Under the pieces are notes generated by a model, which ran no database searches, was not told where the DNA came from, and saw only the letters and a program-made list of their open reading frames with translations. Shown piece by piece: positions 34,094 through 46,052 of a stretch of DNA of 64,000 nt. Source of the DNA: Lotus japonicus (taxonomy: Eukaryota; Streptophyta; Magnoliopsida; Fabales; Fabaceae); contig NC_080043.1 in NCBI RefSeq assembly GCF_012489685.1, forward strand, positions 45,833,127-45,897,126, in the 5' to 3' direction. Positions within the stretch are counted from its first letter, which is position 1, and each line of letters begins with the position of its first letter. A program made the position numbers and the translations under genes.

Positions 34094-36743
34094 ATGGCTT
34101 CAAACCCTAACTCCCCTAATCACACCTCTTCTTCTTCTGAGAATGACCCCGACTCTACCGCAGCCGGCGGCCTCCGTCTAGAGGTCCCGGAAATTCCCCA
34201 TTACGGATCGAGAACTTTCGCAACCCTGCCCCTTCCAGTCCAGATAGCACCCTCCCACGAAGCTATAGACCAACCCTCCGTTTTCCAGGATAGGAAGCTT
34301 ATCGTGGAATTCGTGAGTAACCTTGGCGGTTTGTCTGACGATGATGAGATAAACGACAAACTCAGGATTTGGCCCTGCAGCGCTGAGGACCGCCCCTGGC
34401 TTCATAGGGTTGACGGCGATGTGAAGAGATCCCATTTTTTCTTTGTATATGAGTATATGTTTGGCGAGCTTGGAGTCAGGCTTCCTTTTTCGCCCTTCGT
34501 TCAAACCGTTCTCCGCGATATTAATGCGGCTCCTTGTGCGCCGCTGTTGGCACCGCCCCATCTCCCACCAGCTTCTTCTACCTTTACGATGTTGACTCCA
34601 AGTCCATCAAAAATAGAGGATGGATCTCTTTAAAGGCCCGAGCCGGCCGTAAGTGCTTGAACCCTCACAAGAGTAACGCAAAGTCCTCCTTCGCCCGGAG
34701 ATACTTCCGCGTGGCGGTTCACCCCGCCTATCCTGAGGCCTTTATCCTTAGGGATGGGACTGCCCTTTTTCCCCTCTACTGGACGGAGAAGCCCAATGGG
34801 ATTACCGACCCTTCAGAAGAATCTTTGTCTGTCAACGACAAAGCCCTTTTGAATCTCCTCACCCCGCTTCCTATTCTTGACTGCGCAACAGTCCTTGAGG
34901 GCGCTCGCCTCTCAAGGACACCCAAATACTTAGGTCATTTATAGTTTATTTTTATCATCGCCATTTCTCTTTCATTTTTTCATCATCATTTTCTTTATTA
35001 CCCCTTATGTTGCTACTGACCCCTTTTTTGTTTATTTATTGTTGCAGAAGATATGAACTTCACCAACGCCGAGCTCCTGAAAGCCCGCGAGAGGAAAATG
35101 GCCTGTTTCTCTCCAAAGTTCAACGCTGAGGGCGACGGGAAAAAACGGGGCGGTGCTGAGAGCCAAGCCGAGGGCGCTCAAGCCCCCAAGAGGAGGAGAT
35201 TAGTCAAAGTCTCTTCCAACCCCGGCGCCCAACCCACCGCTGCCGCCGTGTCCAAAGGCGAGAATGTTGCCGCCACTGCTACCATTGCCAGCTCCCAGTC
35301 TCCGACTGGCGGGACGAGCCAACTCCCTGCCGCCAAAGCTTCCGCCGCCACGACCACCGAATCTGCCACGGTCACGGCTCCCAATTCCGCTGCCGCTGGT
35401 ACAGCCACCGTTGCCGCCGCTAAGTCCACCACTATAGGCGCCACAACCGCAGCTGCTGACCAGTCATCAACCGCTGACACAACCACCAACACTTCTCAAC
35501 CCTCAGCTGTTGAGAAGCCTGCCGCCATCAACGCCACAACCGCTGCCGCGTTCTCCAATGCTTCCGCTGGGGAGAAAGAAAGAGAAAAAGAAAAAGAAAC
35601 CCCCAAGTCTCCCCCTCGCCAAGTCGCACCTCCTAGCCCGCCTCCGACGAATGACGGGGTTCCCTGTCTCCCCCGCCCCGTCAAGAAGAAAGACCCCCTC
35701 TTGATGCCGCCCCTACCTTCGAAGCAGCCCGCATCGAGCAAGCTCCTGGCAACAAGGGCGGCTACTCTAGCTACTACAACATGCTTCCCAACGCCATCGA
35801 ACCTTCAGAGTTCTTGCTTACCGGCCTCAACCGTGACGCCATAGAAAAAGAAGTTTCGAGCCAGGGTATTAATGAGACCAAAAAGGAGACCCTTGCTTGT
35901 CTTCTACGCGCTGGGTGCATCTTTGCCCACGCGTTTGACAATTTCAACGCCGCCGCTGCTGAAACTGAACGGTTGAAGGCTGAGAGTGCCCAGCACCAAG
36001 AAGCCGCTGCTGCTTGGAAAAAGCGCTTCGACAAACTGTTGGATCAAGCGGGAAAGGAAAAGGTTCAGGCCGACAAGTTGATTGGCACGGCGGGGATCAA
36101 GATCGGCGAGCTGGAAGACCATCTGAAGCTGATGAAGGAGGAGGCGGACGGCCTTGATGCAAGCCTCCAAGCTTGCAAAAAGCAAAAAGATCAAGTAGAG
36201 AAGGACCTGGCCGCCAAAGGCGAGACGTTGGCTGCCAAGGAGTCAGAGCTTGAAATATTGAGCGCTGAACTGGAGTCAGCGAAGAAGGCGCCGGCGGAAC
36301 AGGAAGGGAAGTCTGCTGAGTCTTTGGCTTCGGCGAAGGCAGATCTGGAGGCGGTGATGCGAGCTACTGCTGAAGAGATCAAGAAGGCGGAGGAGGCTCA
36401 TGGGGCAGCCCTCGCCGCGAGAGATGCTGATATTATTTCCCATCTTGCGAGAATCAAAGAGCTAGAGAACGAGCTGTCGGTGGAGAAAGCCAAAGCCGCT
36501 GAGGCGAGGGAACAAGCCGCCGATATTGCCTATGACAATCGCGAGCGCGGCTTCTACCTCGCCAAGGACCAGGCTCAACACTTGTTCCCGGATTTTGATT
36601 TTAGCGCCATGGGAATAATGAAAGAAATCACCGCTGAAGGACTTGTTGGTCCTGATGATCCTCCTTTGATTGATCAACACTTCTGGACCGCAACTGAAGA
36701 GGAGGAAGAAGAAACAGGAGAAGAAGAAAGAAATAATGAATAG
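34094..36743 (+). pseudogene. Antisense extra ORF (aORF) of the Tat element, putative gypsy-type transposon domain
   Basis: The plus strand codes for the protein annotated in plants as 'putative gypsy type transposon' (PF04195-like): LRIWPCSAEDRPW, FFFVYEYMFGELG, FPFSPFVQTVLRDINAAPC and SLKARAGRK, then a long Ala/Lys/Glu coiled coil (35930-36530). Start ATG 34094, stop at 36741-36743. A frame change with loss of a few residues lies near 34525-34560 and another near 35690. A GT...AG intron (34934-35047) is removed in frame. Tat/Retand elements are known to carry extra ORFs here, often antisense. The role is unknown; this copy is broken. Confidence 0.8.
34934..35047 (+). other. Predicted 114-bp intron in the antisense ORF
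   Basis: It begins GTCATT and ends TTGTTGCAG after a T-rich tract. Joining the exons keeps one reading frame across the junction, while the unspliced frame hits TAG at 34942-34944. This is good evidence for a real splice unit. Confidence 0.7.
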
Positions 36744-37734
36744 TGTAACTTTAATTTTTACCTAGCCTTTACCGCCCTCTGTAATGCACTTTCCTGTTAT
36801 TTCTATATATAAGTAACCTTTTCGCCATTGCTTTTATATCGCTTTTAAATACTTTGTAAATTTTGTTGAATGATTGCTTTCGCCGCGCCGTAAATCTCTT
36901 CGTCGACCCTTCGCAAATCGCCGCATTCTTATTGTTAAAAAATTTAAGAATGAATTTCATAGTTAAACGCACCGACGCACCAGAGTAATAAAATACTCAA
37001 CATCCTGAGTGACCAAGCACTCGCCTTCCACCTTATTCATTCGCCGACCTTATATCTTGCGCTATTTTTCACGCGTCATGTAATTGAATTACGCCTAACG
37101 ATTTCGTGCATTAATTTTAACTAGGGCTTATTGCTTGACATTTCTCCGTCAAGACTTTAAACATTTTCCACAAAGGGATAAATGGCCTCCATTCTCGAGG
37201 GCTTCGACCGGGGCTCTGCCCGCTCGGGGCTTACAATGTTTGGGTCCCAATGGTCATTTGGGGGTCCCAAGACTTTTGCCTAGTTAATGGCGCTCGTCGT
37301 ATTCTGGCGAGACTTACCCAGCACATCGTTTACGGGACCGGCGATCACATCAGACTTTCCGGGGGGAGATTCCCAGGCGTCAAAGGCCATTTGTGGAATC
37401 GCCGCCACCTTCAGGGTTCCAGCAAGCCCCTTTGGGGATCAAGCTTGTCCCACCTAGTGATCGCCGTAATTCTTTACCTCGATCGGCAATTCCGATCGTG
37501 AGGGAATCCCTAGAATCTTTGGACATGAATTTCATGAATTTTCGTTTTATTGACGGAGCGCCTCGTTAAAAAACTCCTTTCGGAGAAAAAGAGCACGCTT
37601 TTGTCATGGCGATACATTGGAGAGTTTGGATATATTTTTAGAAAAATTGAAGACATCTAACTTTGGAGAATTCATTTTGTTCATCAGAAGCTCTTCCTTG
37701 GAGCTTTTCACCTTTCCAGCTTTCCCGTCCACGA
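36744..37734. other. Tat spacer between antisense ORF and integrase
   Basis: The two genes converge here. The stretch holds no supported coding frame. CG-containing words (TCGCCG, TTCGCC) are frequent, as elsewhere in this element. Confidence 0.5.
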
Positions 37735-38326
37735 TCAACTATAATAATAGCGCAGGCTCAAACCGTTGAATGACCTGGGTAGTCGCCTTCCATCAAGCTC
37801 TTCCAAGTGATAGGCCCCTGTACCAAAAACTTTGACAATGCGGTAGGGACCTTCCCAGTTCGGAGTCAGCTTGTTTCCTGAGGTTCCTGATCGCCACTTG
37901 AGGACCAGATCGCCAACTTGCATATCCCGGACGCGAACCCTGCTATTGTACTTGGCGGCCACGCGCTGCTTCATCGCCGTCTCTCGAATGTAAGCCTCAT
38001 CACGCGTTTCAGACAAAAGATCCAACTCCATCGCCATATTGGCTTGATTCTCGCCCTCAAAATCCGGCTGAGTCCGCCATGTGAAATTGTCAATCTCCAC
38101 CGGCAACATAGCATCTACCCCATAGGTCATTCTAAAGGGAGTTTCTCTTGTAGTAGATTGCTGTGTTGTACGACCATAGTACCACTGGGAGTTCATCCAG
38201 CCAGGCTCCCTTAGCTTCCTCAAGCCATCGCCTTAATCCGTGCAGAATCACCCTGTTTGCAGCTTCTACTTGTCCGTTCGTTTGCGGATGCTCCACAGAG
38301 GCGAACCTCATCTGTATGCCCATTTC
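37735..38326 (-). pseudogene. Tat integrase, C-terminal part
   Basis: The minus strand reads MRFASVEHPQTNGQVEAANR and LDELPVVLWSYNT, then in another frame STTRETPFRMTYGVDAMLPVEI and the C-terminal NWEGPYRIVKVFGTGAYHL. The change of frame lies near 38150. The sequence HPQTNGQ(V/A)EAAN is characteristic of Tat-lineage integrases. The N-terminal half lies at 49634-50862, across the A2 insertion, with ATTTC duplicated at the junctions (38322-38326 and 49629-49633). Confidence 0.88.
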
Positions 38327-41300
38327 TGTAACACCCCGATTTCGGTGGCGTCACTTTAGTAACCAAAGAAATAACTTAAGCGGAAAAACGTGAATTATTT
38401 TTTTTCGATAATGTAAGTAAAGACAGAAAGAGATGAAACTCTAAAACGAAGATAACAGAACTAATATACAATATGATTACAGCCCCCACTGTAAGTTGTA
38501 AACCACGTCACGAGTAAACCTCCAGTGACGGAAAGTAAAAGAGAGTAACGCCCGTAGGCAAAAGTACAAACCAAGGTAAAAATACTGTGTCCGCAACACT
38601 AAACCTCAAAATCTGAGAACAAGTTGGCCCAGCGGCCTAAGAAAAGACCCCCTAAATCCAACCAGCTCTCTGTGATCTCCATAGGAAACCACACAAAAAG
38701 CTACCGATAGGAAACTACCCTGTCCCCAAAACTGAAGCATGACGGTCAGAGCATCGACACTACTCCTACACTAATCCCATCTCGAGTAAGTCGCTCGGTG
38801 GCCAGCGGGGTCGACCACCCCTGAACCGTAGTCCTCCTGATCAAGCTTCTTCAACCTAGTTTCCCCTGAAGGGTGAACCATCGTGAACCGGTCCGCCATA
38901 CTCAACTGACAATGGCGTAGTCCGCCCAAACACACACAGAAGACGCGAGGGTCAACTCCAAAGAATTATATAAATAATAAAACCAGATATATAGGGTAAT
39001 AATTATTTAGCCTCTCAGGCTTATACGTTTAGGGATAACATCCTAGGGTTGCATATATCACAATGAATATAAAGATCATAATAACAATTAGCATGCCTCA
39101 AGTAGGATAAACAGGTACCAATCACACTCAGCAACTAAGTCAGCATGTATGTTGCATGAAATGCAATGCTGGGTAACAAAATGCATTCCGGAAGAAGGAT
39201 GGACACCATCGAGTCAGCCCTAACACCGGCCAAAGTGGGACCATTCCGCTCGGGCGCCTCTTACACCACACAAAAGTAGTCAGATCAGCAGTGAACCCGT
39301 AGGTCTGCCATTCCGTCTGCTACTAAGGACCACTGTAGTGTCCTAAATATGGAAATCCGGGTCTTATGACCATTTTGGAATCCACCGAGGTCCGGTAATC
39401 CGCCGTGTATTAACCTCAAAATGAGTGCATGAATGCAAGTGATTAGCCAAACAACGTCTCCGACCTCACTCGACACGTCGTCACGTGTTCTAGCTAACTT
39501 ATTGTCTCTAAAAAGCCTACCCTAAGGCAAACGTCGATTCTGCGACAAAATGAATTAATCAAAAGAAGAAGAATGTACTTGGGAACTCATGGTTCCCGGC
39601 TAAACTTTAGATAGCCAATCAATAAACTGCTCATCGAGCGAAAAGGTACCGAAGTACTTGGAAACTTATAGTCTCCGGCTAAACTTTAGATAGCCAAACA
39701 ATAAACTGCTCATCGAGCAAAAGAGTATCAACATACTCGAAAACTTGTAAGTTCCTCAAAACTTGGACTCGACGACACTTCTCATATCTTCAAGACTAAT
39801 ATTCAGGCTCTAAGCTCTTATCTAAAGTTGTTATCATTGTTCAAGGGGTTTAGAGATTGATTAATGTCTTATGAATTTTCTTTGAGAAAATAGATTTCCT
39901 TTAGTCTTATGATACTTCCTATGAGTTTCAGGGATCCCATAATCCCAATTAATTTCTGAGAAGGTCTCGATCCATTAAAATATAACAAGGTCCGAACTTC
40001 GTTCGTCCTTTCAAACTCTCTCAAAATCTCATAAAAATTCGGCATGACTTGCCCGTAATCCTCACTTTCCAGAAACATAGGCACGGGTGGAATAGCATCA
40101 ATGAAACAGCTCAACCAATAGGCATAAACAGCATATTCCAACACATCCTAAGTTAACCATGTAGCACATAGCATGTGAATCATTTAGCACACAATATCAT
40201 GGCATCAAGTACTCAACAAGTTCGGCCGAAGCCTCAGAAATCATTTCAGACATTTAGCAATTAGGTGCATAACACAAAAATCAAGTCGAATTTCATCGAC
40301 ACCTAAAGCATTATCTAGTAATTCAGAGAGTAGCCCTCACCTGTAACTCCTCCAGCGTTTTCCTCACAACCTCCTTCACGTTCCTCGCCTTGATCTCCAG
40401 GAAACTCCTCAAAAGAACCTTAAGCCAAAATCACAGAAATCAACACATTGAGTCAGAAACTCAGCAAGCAATAAGTCCTAGGGTTACACGGTACATTACA
40501 AACTCTGTGGTACGACAATCTAACACGTTAAGACAAGTTTTCGAAAAAGTCGGATTTCCTCCCCCCTTGGTATAGCTCTCGGCCACTTTCCTTAATTGGG
40601 AGGGTCGATTTTTCTTCGATCAAACTTGGTTCCTAGGTTAACATACGCCGTAACTAAGACGGTTCTAAGCTCGGAAAAATTTTCGGATCGAAAACTGATA
40701 TAGGGGTAGTTTGGTCATTATTTTTAGCTCAAAATTTCAAAATTGGATTTTTGAAAAACAAATTGGATGGGGACGTCCACAACGACGTTTATGACGACAA
40801 ATCCTACTAGCACTAAGCCAAGTCGATAGATTAGAGCGTAAAGGTTGCGACTTTGCCGAAAAATGGGTATTTAAGGTAGAAATTGATCCCGGCGGCATTT
40901 CGTCGACATTCGACAAAATCTAATCCGCAGAACACGCTCAGGAGCACGCAGGGAAGAAGTTTAGACACTGAAATCAAGCTATTTGGACAATTTTACAAAA
41001 AGCTCCAAACTTTGAGCTCAGAAAAACATAGAAAAAGTCGACAGATCTGACTATCAGAAGTGAGATATAGTTTACCTACCTCAAGGTCTTCGATTAGCAA
41101 CGATCGGTGAAGAAAACGGGCAAAGATTCGCGAAAATCCGGATCCTCTCTTTCTCTCTAGCTGCTCACGGTTTTGGGGGAGGGAAATGGGTATTTTTGCA
41201 AAAAAATCTAATTTTCAAGCTATTTATAGGTTTTGGAAAAAACGGAAAAATGATTTTTTTGCGATTCCGATTTTTCCTGCGCGTTCCTCTGCGCGTTCTA

Positions 41301-41735
41301 AGATAGGTTCTGGCGACAGAATTCCAGAACTCAAAACAGGATTCTTGGAATTAAACCAAAAAATCCAAAATCGGCATAAGTCGGTGTAAGTCGGTTTATC
41401 CCGAAAAACTACTTTTTGCAGTGATCGTCGGATGAGAAAACTTCCTTCTGAAGGATTTCGCATCGAAATAATTGTTTAAGGACGGAAAAGAGAAGTTCTA
41501 ACTTTTCTCTGAGGATTTTTGGAATTAGTTTCCATCGTGTCCTAAAGCGTAAATTAACTATTCACTAATACCTTTGACCTAGGATGAAGCGTATGTTAGT
41601 CGTGCTATAACTCTTATCGGTTTTTCGATAAATTCTTGGACTTTTCCTGAACCTTTTTCTTTCCCAAATTTATCTTAATCAAATAACTCTTTTATTTTAT
41701 TCACTTATCCAAAACGTTAAAACTTGGGCCTTACA
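38327..41735 (-). repeat. A2 3' LTR with internal deletion
   Basis: Starts TGTAACACCCC, ends CTTACA. It is 167 bases shorter than its partner: after CTTCTGAAG at about 41456 the sequence jumps to GATTTCGCATCG, whereas the right LTR has the full stretch (about 49181-49347). Confidence 0.93.
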
Positions 41736-41772
41736 TTACTACCCTCCAAAAAGAAAGTTTCGCCCTCGAAAC

Positions 41773-43170
41773 TTAAGGGTCAGTAAAAAGTTCTGGATAC
41801 TGTTCCTTGATCTTTTCCTTCAGCTCCCACGTCGCATCGCCGGTGTCCTTGTTCCAAATAACCTTCACTAACTCGATCTCTTTACCCCTCAACTGCTTTA
41901 TCCTTGTGTCACCAATGCTGATTGGCGGTGTCTCGAAAGACAAGTTATCCTTCAACTCAATGTCATCCAGCTCGATGACGTGCGTCGGATCAGCAATATA
42001 CTTCCGCAGTTGTGACACATGGAATACATCGTGAACGTTTGATAGAAAAGGCGGTAGTGCGATCTGATACGCTACCGGTCCTACACGACGAGTAATCTGA
42101 TAAGGTCCAATGAACTTTGGCGTCAGCTTTCTTGACTTGATTGCTCGACCAACTCCTGTAGTCTGAGTAACTCGCAGAAACACATGATCTCCTTCTTCGA
42201 ATTCCAGGGTTCTGCGCCTTTGATCTGCATAGCTCTTCTGTCTACTCTGAGAAGCCTTCATCTTCTCTCTGATCTGTTTAATCTTCTCAGTTGTCTGTTG
42301 CAGAAGTTCCGGTCCTACTAACAAATTCTCTCCATCTTGATACCAACATAAAGGTGTTCTACACTTGCGGCCATACAATGCCTCATACGGTGCCATACCT
42401 ATGGTCGTATGAAAACTGTTGTTGTATGTGAACTCAATCAGTGGCAATAGGGTATCCCAACTGCCCTTGTTGTCTAACACGCAAGCTCGTAGCAAATCCT
42501 CCAATGATTGGATAGTTCTCTCAGTCTGTCCATCAGTCTGTGGGTGATAAGCAGAACTTAATCTCAGCCTCGTCCCCAAAGCCTCATGAAGAGCTTTCCA
42601 CATATGTGAAGTAAGCTTCGGGTCTCGATCGGAAACAATGCTTGTTGGCACACCATGAAGTCGCACAATCTCAGCTTTATATATCTCTGATAGCTTCTCC
42701 ACGTTGTGCGTAGTTCTCACAGGTATGAAATGAGCCGACTTAGTCAATCGGTCCACGATTACCCAAATCGAATCATATCCTTTTTGAGTTCTTGGCAACG
42801 CCACGACAAAATCCATCGATATGCTATCCCATTTCCATTGAGGTACATCCAAGCTCTGTAGCATACCTGAAGATTTCTGATGTTCCACCTTCGCCTTCTG
42901 ACAGATTAAACATGCAGCTACATATCCTGCCACTTGTCTCTTCATCCCTGGCCACCAAAAATTCACCTTCAAGTCCTGATACATCTTTTTCCTTCCAGGG
43001 TGAATGCTCAACTTGCTTTTGTGACCTTCGTCCATAATCAACCTCCTTAAGTCAGGGTTGTTAGGTACGCACACTCTATCCTTGCATCGCAGGATATTGT
43101 CACTCCCTACCTTGAATTCCGGGTCCTTACCCTGAATTACTAAATTCTTATTTTCCGAGTAAAAATTCAT
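41773..43170 (-). CDS. A2 integrase with chromodomain-like tail (open frame)
   Basis: A 465-codon frame open from the zinc-binding region (HPGRKKMYQDL...CLICQKAK) through the catalytic core ([26 protein letters not shown]) to the chromodomain-like end [17 protein letters not shown]. It is the intact counterpart of the A1 integrase at 3244-4641 and has CAG where A1 has TAG. The initiator shown is not authentic, because integrase is normally cut from a polyprotein; the frame is out of register with the RNase H piece upstream. Whether any protein is made is unknown. Confidence 0.85.
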   Translation of the reverse strand: MNFYSENKNLVIQGKDPEFKVGSDNILRCKDRVCVPNNPDLRRLIMDEGHKSKLSIHPGRKKMYQDLKVNFWWPGMKRQVAGYVAACLICQKAKVEHQKSSGMLQSLDVPQWKWDSISMDFVVALPRTQKGYDSIWVIVDRLTKSAHFIPVRTTHNVEKLSEIYKAEIVRLHGVPTSIVSDRDPKLTSHMWKALHEALGTRLRLSSAYHPQTDGQTERTIQSLEDLLRACVLDNKGSWDTLLPLIEFTYNNSFHTTIGMAPYEALYGRKCRTPLCWYQDGENLLVGPELLQQTTEKIKQIREKMKASQSRQKSYADQRRRTLEFEEGDHVFLRVTQTTGVGRAIKSRKLTPKFIGPYQITRRVGPVAYQIALPPFLSNVHDVFHVSQLRKYIADPTHVIELDDIELKDNLSFETPPISIGDTRIKQLRGKEIELVKVIWNKDTGDATWELKEKIKEQYPELFTDP

Positions 43171-43449
43171 CTTGTAACTGTTGGTCTCGGATTTCTTCCA
43201 TCAATCCATTGGTGATCTTGATCGTCCCAAACTTCAGTTCTCCCTCAGATGCTCTCACATCTAAGCTCAAATCTCAAAATTGTTCCAGCAGTTGCAGCTC
43301 CTTAACCATCATTGATGAGATATGCATCTTCCTGCTCAATGCATCAGTAACGACATTAGCCTTTCCAGGATGGTATTGTAAGGTAAAATCGTAATCCTTG
43401 AGAAATTCCATCCAGCGTCGTTGTCTCATGTTCAACTCCTTCTGGTCAA
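43171..43449 (-). pseudogene. A2 RNase H C-terminal fragment
   Basis: Same content as A1 4642-4925: [12 protein letters not shown] and VTDALSRK on the minus strand, with the same in-frame TGA near 43274. Shared defects show common descent in a broken state. Confidence 0.75.
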
Positions 43450-44914
43450 ACAAGTACTTTAAGCTCTATGTCGTCCTTCTCGACCACTCGTGTCGGTTCT
43501 ATGTTGGAAATAACATTGGTTGACGCTACGTGCAATTGCACAACCTTAACCACTTGATCCTTTACTTTTGTTCGTCCAAAAATTCTGCTTAAACTCAGTA
43601 CACCTCCGCCATTCCATAGTGGATGTTCAACCTGTCCTCGTGATCTTTACTCATGATTCAAAACTTAACTCGATCGCTCTATACCTCATAGACGAACTAT
43701 TCCCTTGGAATCTACTAGTCCCTTAACGTCACTCCCAACTTCGTAACTATCCTCATTCGCACCACGAAATCAATCTTCTACTTATTCATCACTCAAAGTA
43801 AAACTCGACGTGAGTCTTAATACCTTGTGCATCGCTAGACCCAATCCCTTTTAACATCCATTCATCAGCAACTTATAAGCTAATCACCATCTTAATATCT
43901 TACAATCCATTATTGTCATCTCCCCTTTTTTGAGACTTCCCTTACTCGAACCATAAAACCAACCTTCACTTATTCACAACCCACTTTACAATTACCTAAA
44001 ATCCTTAACACTTCCCCCAAATCCGAACTTATTCCCTAGAAGATCAAACCATAGCTGTACCTCAGGAAACTTAACTAGTCATTTTATCATCCGATCCCTC
44101 AACATTCGGAGGTTTAACTACAATCATTAATGCCAACACCACTAAATCTCTGATTCGAACATGATTTTCACCTCCCAAGGTCAATCTTAACCCTTAAATC
44201 CTCACTTAACTTAGTGAAATTCACTTGCTAACCCCAGTATGCAATATCGGAATCCATAACAAAGTTCCATTCACTCTTAGACTCTAAGAAATTTGTCCAC
44301 ATATAACAACCTCAAGTATTAATCTTAATACTAACTCTTTATTTCCGTAACTAGATCGTTCTCCCATCAATCCGATACTTAGTCTCTCGATCAAAACCTG
44401 ACAAACCTTGAGTCCTACGCACTTAAGACAAGAATTCATAGACTTAAAACCTAAACTTTCACCACGTTTGGACCTCAAATGTCCTTTAATTCTTCAATAC
44501 TTCTTAAATGAATATCCATTTCTTAAACTATAACTCCTCCCCAAAGGAAATCAATTACTTAACAAAAACTTTACTTCCCGACTCCACTAATCCTCGATCC
44601 AATCAAATTAATCTTACCAATCCATCCATCAAAGTCCATTGCCAGTTCTGATTCCGAATATCACCCCCTCAATATTAAGTTGATCAGGCCTAATACATCG
44701 AAGGTGAAGATTTAGAAAAACCCACTGGAACAGTCGATGAGTTCCTAACATCCAGTAGTCACAGAGATCTTGATATTAAATCCTCAATGATGCCGCTACG
44801 GAACTACACACTCTCGACATCATACATATACTATCCATACGGAATCTCCCTGAGATTCATCCTTCAGCTTCTAGCTTCTTGTTAAACGCATCGGTGCAAG
44901 ACTACTTTCTAGGC
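43450..44914 (-). other. A2 internal non-coding segment
   Basis: Colinear with A1 4926-6386, with a few scattered differences. It contains the same displaced integrase-tail shard ([13 protein letters not shown] near 43460-43505). No RT and no protease triad. Confidence 0.6.
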
Positions 44915-45841
44915 TTAACGTGTTATTCTGAACCTCGTGTAACTTCTATAGTTTAAACACGAGCAACGGTCAAATAAAGTATTATTAGGCGTAATAACTA
45001 TAAAGTCAATGCTTAAACAATTTAAGTAAAATTGGTGCGTCGCATGTGCGACGAGAGTAATGGAGCGTATTATACTAGAATGAGAAGGAATAGTTAGAAG
45101 GTTACCATCGTTTGTGCGCTCTCCTCTGACTAGTCCGTCAGCTCCCTCGCCGCACGAGACATAGACTCCTCCCCGTGCAGCAGGATGTCTTCCTCTTACC
45201 GTAGGCACAGATGGCTCAACCCTGGTTACATTGCAATCCTTGGCTTGATGCCCCGGGCGATTGCAGTTGAAACATAGAGGTCTCCCGTCTGGACACTTGT
45301 TAGAGTGGTGCCCCACCTTCTTGCACCTGTAACACGTTACTTGCTTCCTCGCCCCTTTAGATTTGGCAGGAAGTTTACCCTTCATCTTGTTGTCAGACGG
45401 TCCCGCTTGGAACGTCCTACAGTTCACGGCCAAGTGCCCTATCTGGTTGCAATTAAAACATCGAGGCCCTTGGTCCAGACATGCATTAGCATAGTGTCCA
45501 TTCTTTCCACACCTGAAACATGTCACCTCAGGATGTGCCGATTGGCTTCCTGCCCCTGGAGTGGCAGTAGTCGAAGGCTTAAAAGAGCTTGGGGTAAAAC
45601 CCCTCTCCTTCGGATGCTGATACGGCCCCAACTGACGGTACTCCTGAGAACCTGACCTCACTGGTCCTCCAGTTCCAGCTCGGTCCAACCTACTTTGCTG
45701 GTACTGGGACGCCTCGATTAGCGGTTGAGGTTGCTCACGTGCCGCCTCCTCAGCGCGTCTGTAAGCATCCTCAGTAGCCTGATTCATCATTGCCTCAATC
45801 ATGGTAGCTATTGCCTTCGCCATACGGTCAGGGCTTACCAT
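44915..45841 (-). pseudogene. A2 gag remnant with zinc knuckles
   Basis: The minus-strand frame starts best at the ATG at 45841 (MVSPDRMAK), since the frame upstream is shifted relative to A1. Knuckles: CFRCGKNGHYANAC, CFNCNQIGHLAVNC, CYRCKKVGHHSNKC and CFNCNRPGHQAKDC. The last two and all flanks match A1, but the first two and their linker (45433-45640) differ strongly. There is no capsid domain. The frame runs on into the degenerate protease-like tail. Confidence 0.8.
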
Positions 45842-46037
45842 CCTATGCTTAGTCAAACAAACAGTTAGTACTCATCATCGGATAGCATCTAACATACTAT
45901 ACAATATGATTAAGCAATAACTACAATCAATTCTAAGCGACAAATCGCTTGGCAGACAATCAATTTTTACTCTTTGCAGAGTCACACAACCTAGCACAGA
46001 AGACCTATTCCCCAAAGACTCCCGAAAGACTCGACAA

Positions 46038-46049
46038 GCTCTGATACCA
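46038..46049 (-). other. A2 primer-binding site
   Basis: The minus strand reads TGGTATCAGAGC, three bases inside the LTR that starts at 46053. Confidence 0.9.
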
Positions 46050-46052
46050 CAA

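Noticed and set aside
35178..35741. Ala/Val-rich minus-strand frames opposite the Tat antisense ORF
   Set aside because: Mirror readings of the Ala/Thr/Pro-rich linker of the plus-strand ORF, which has clear family motifs on either side.
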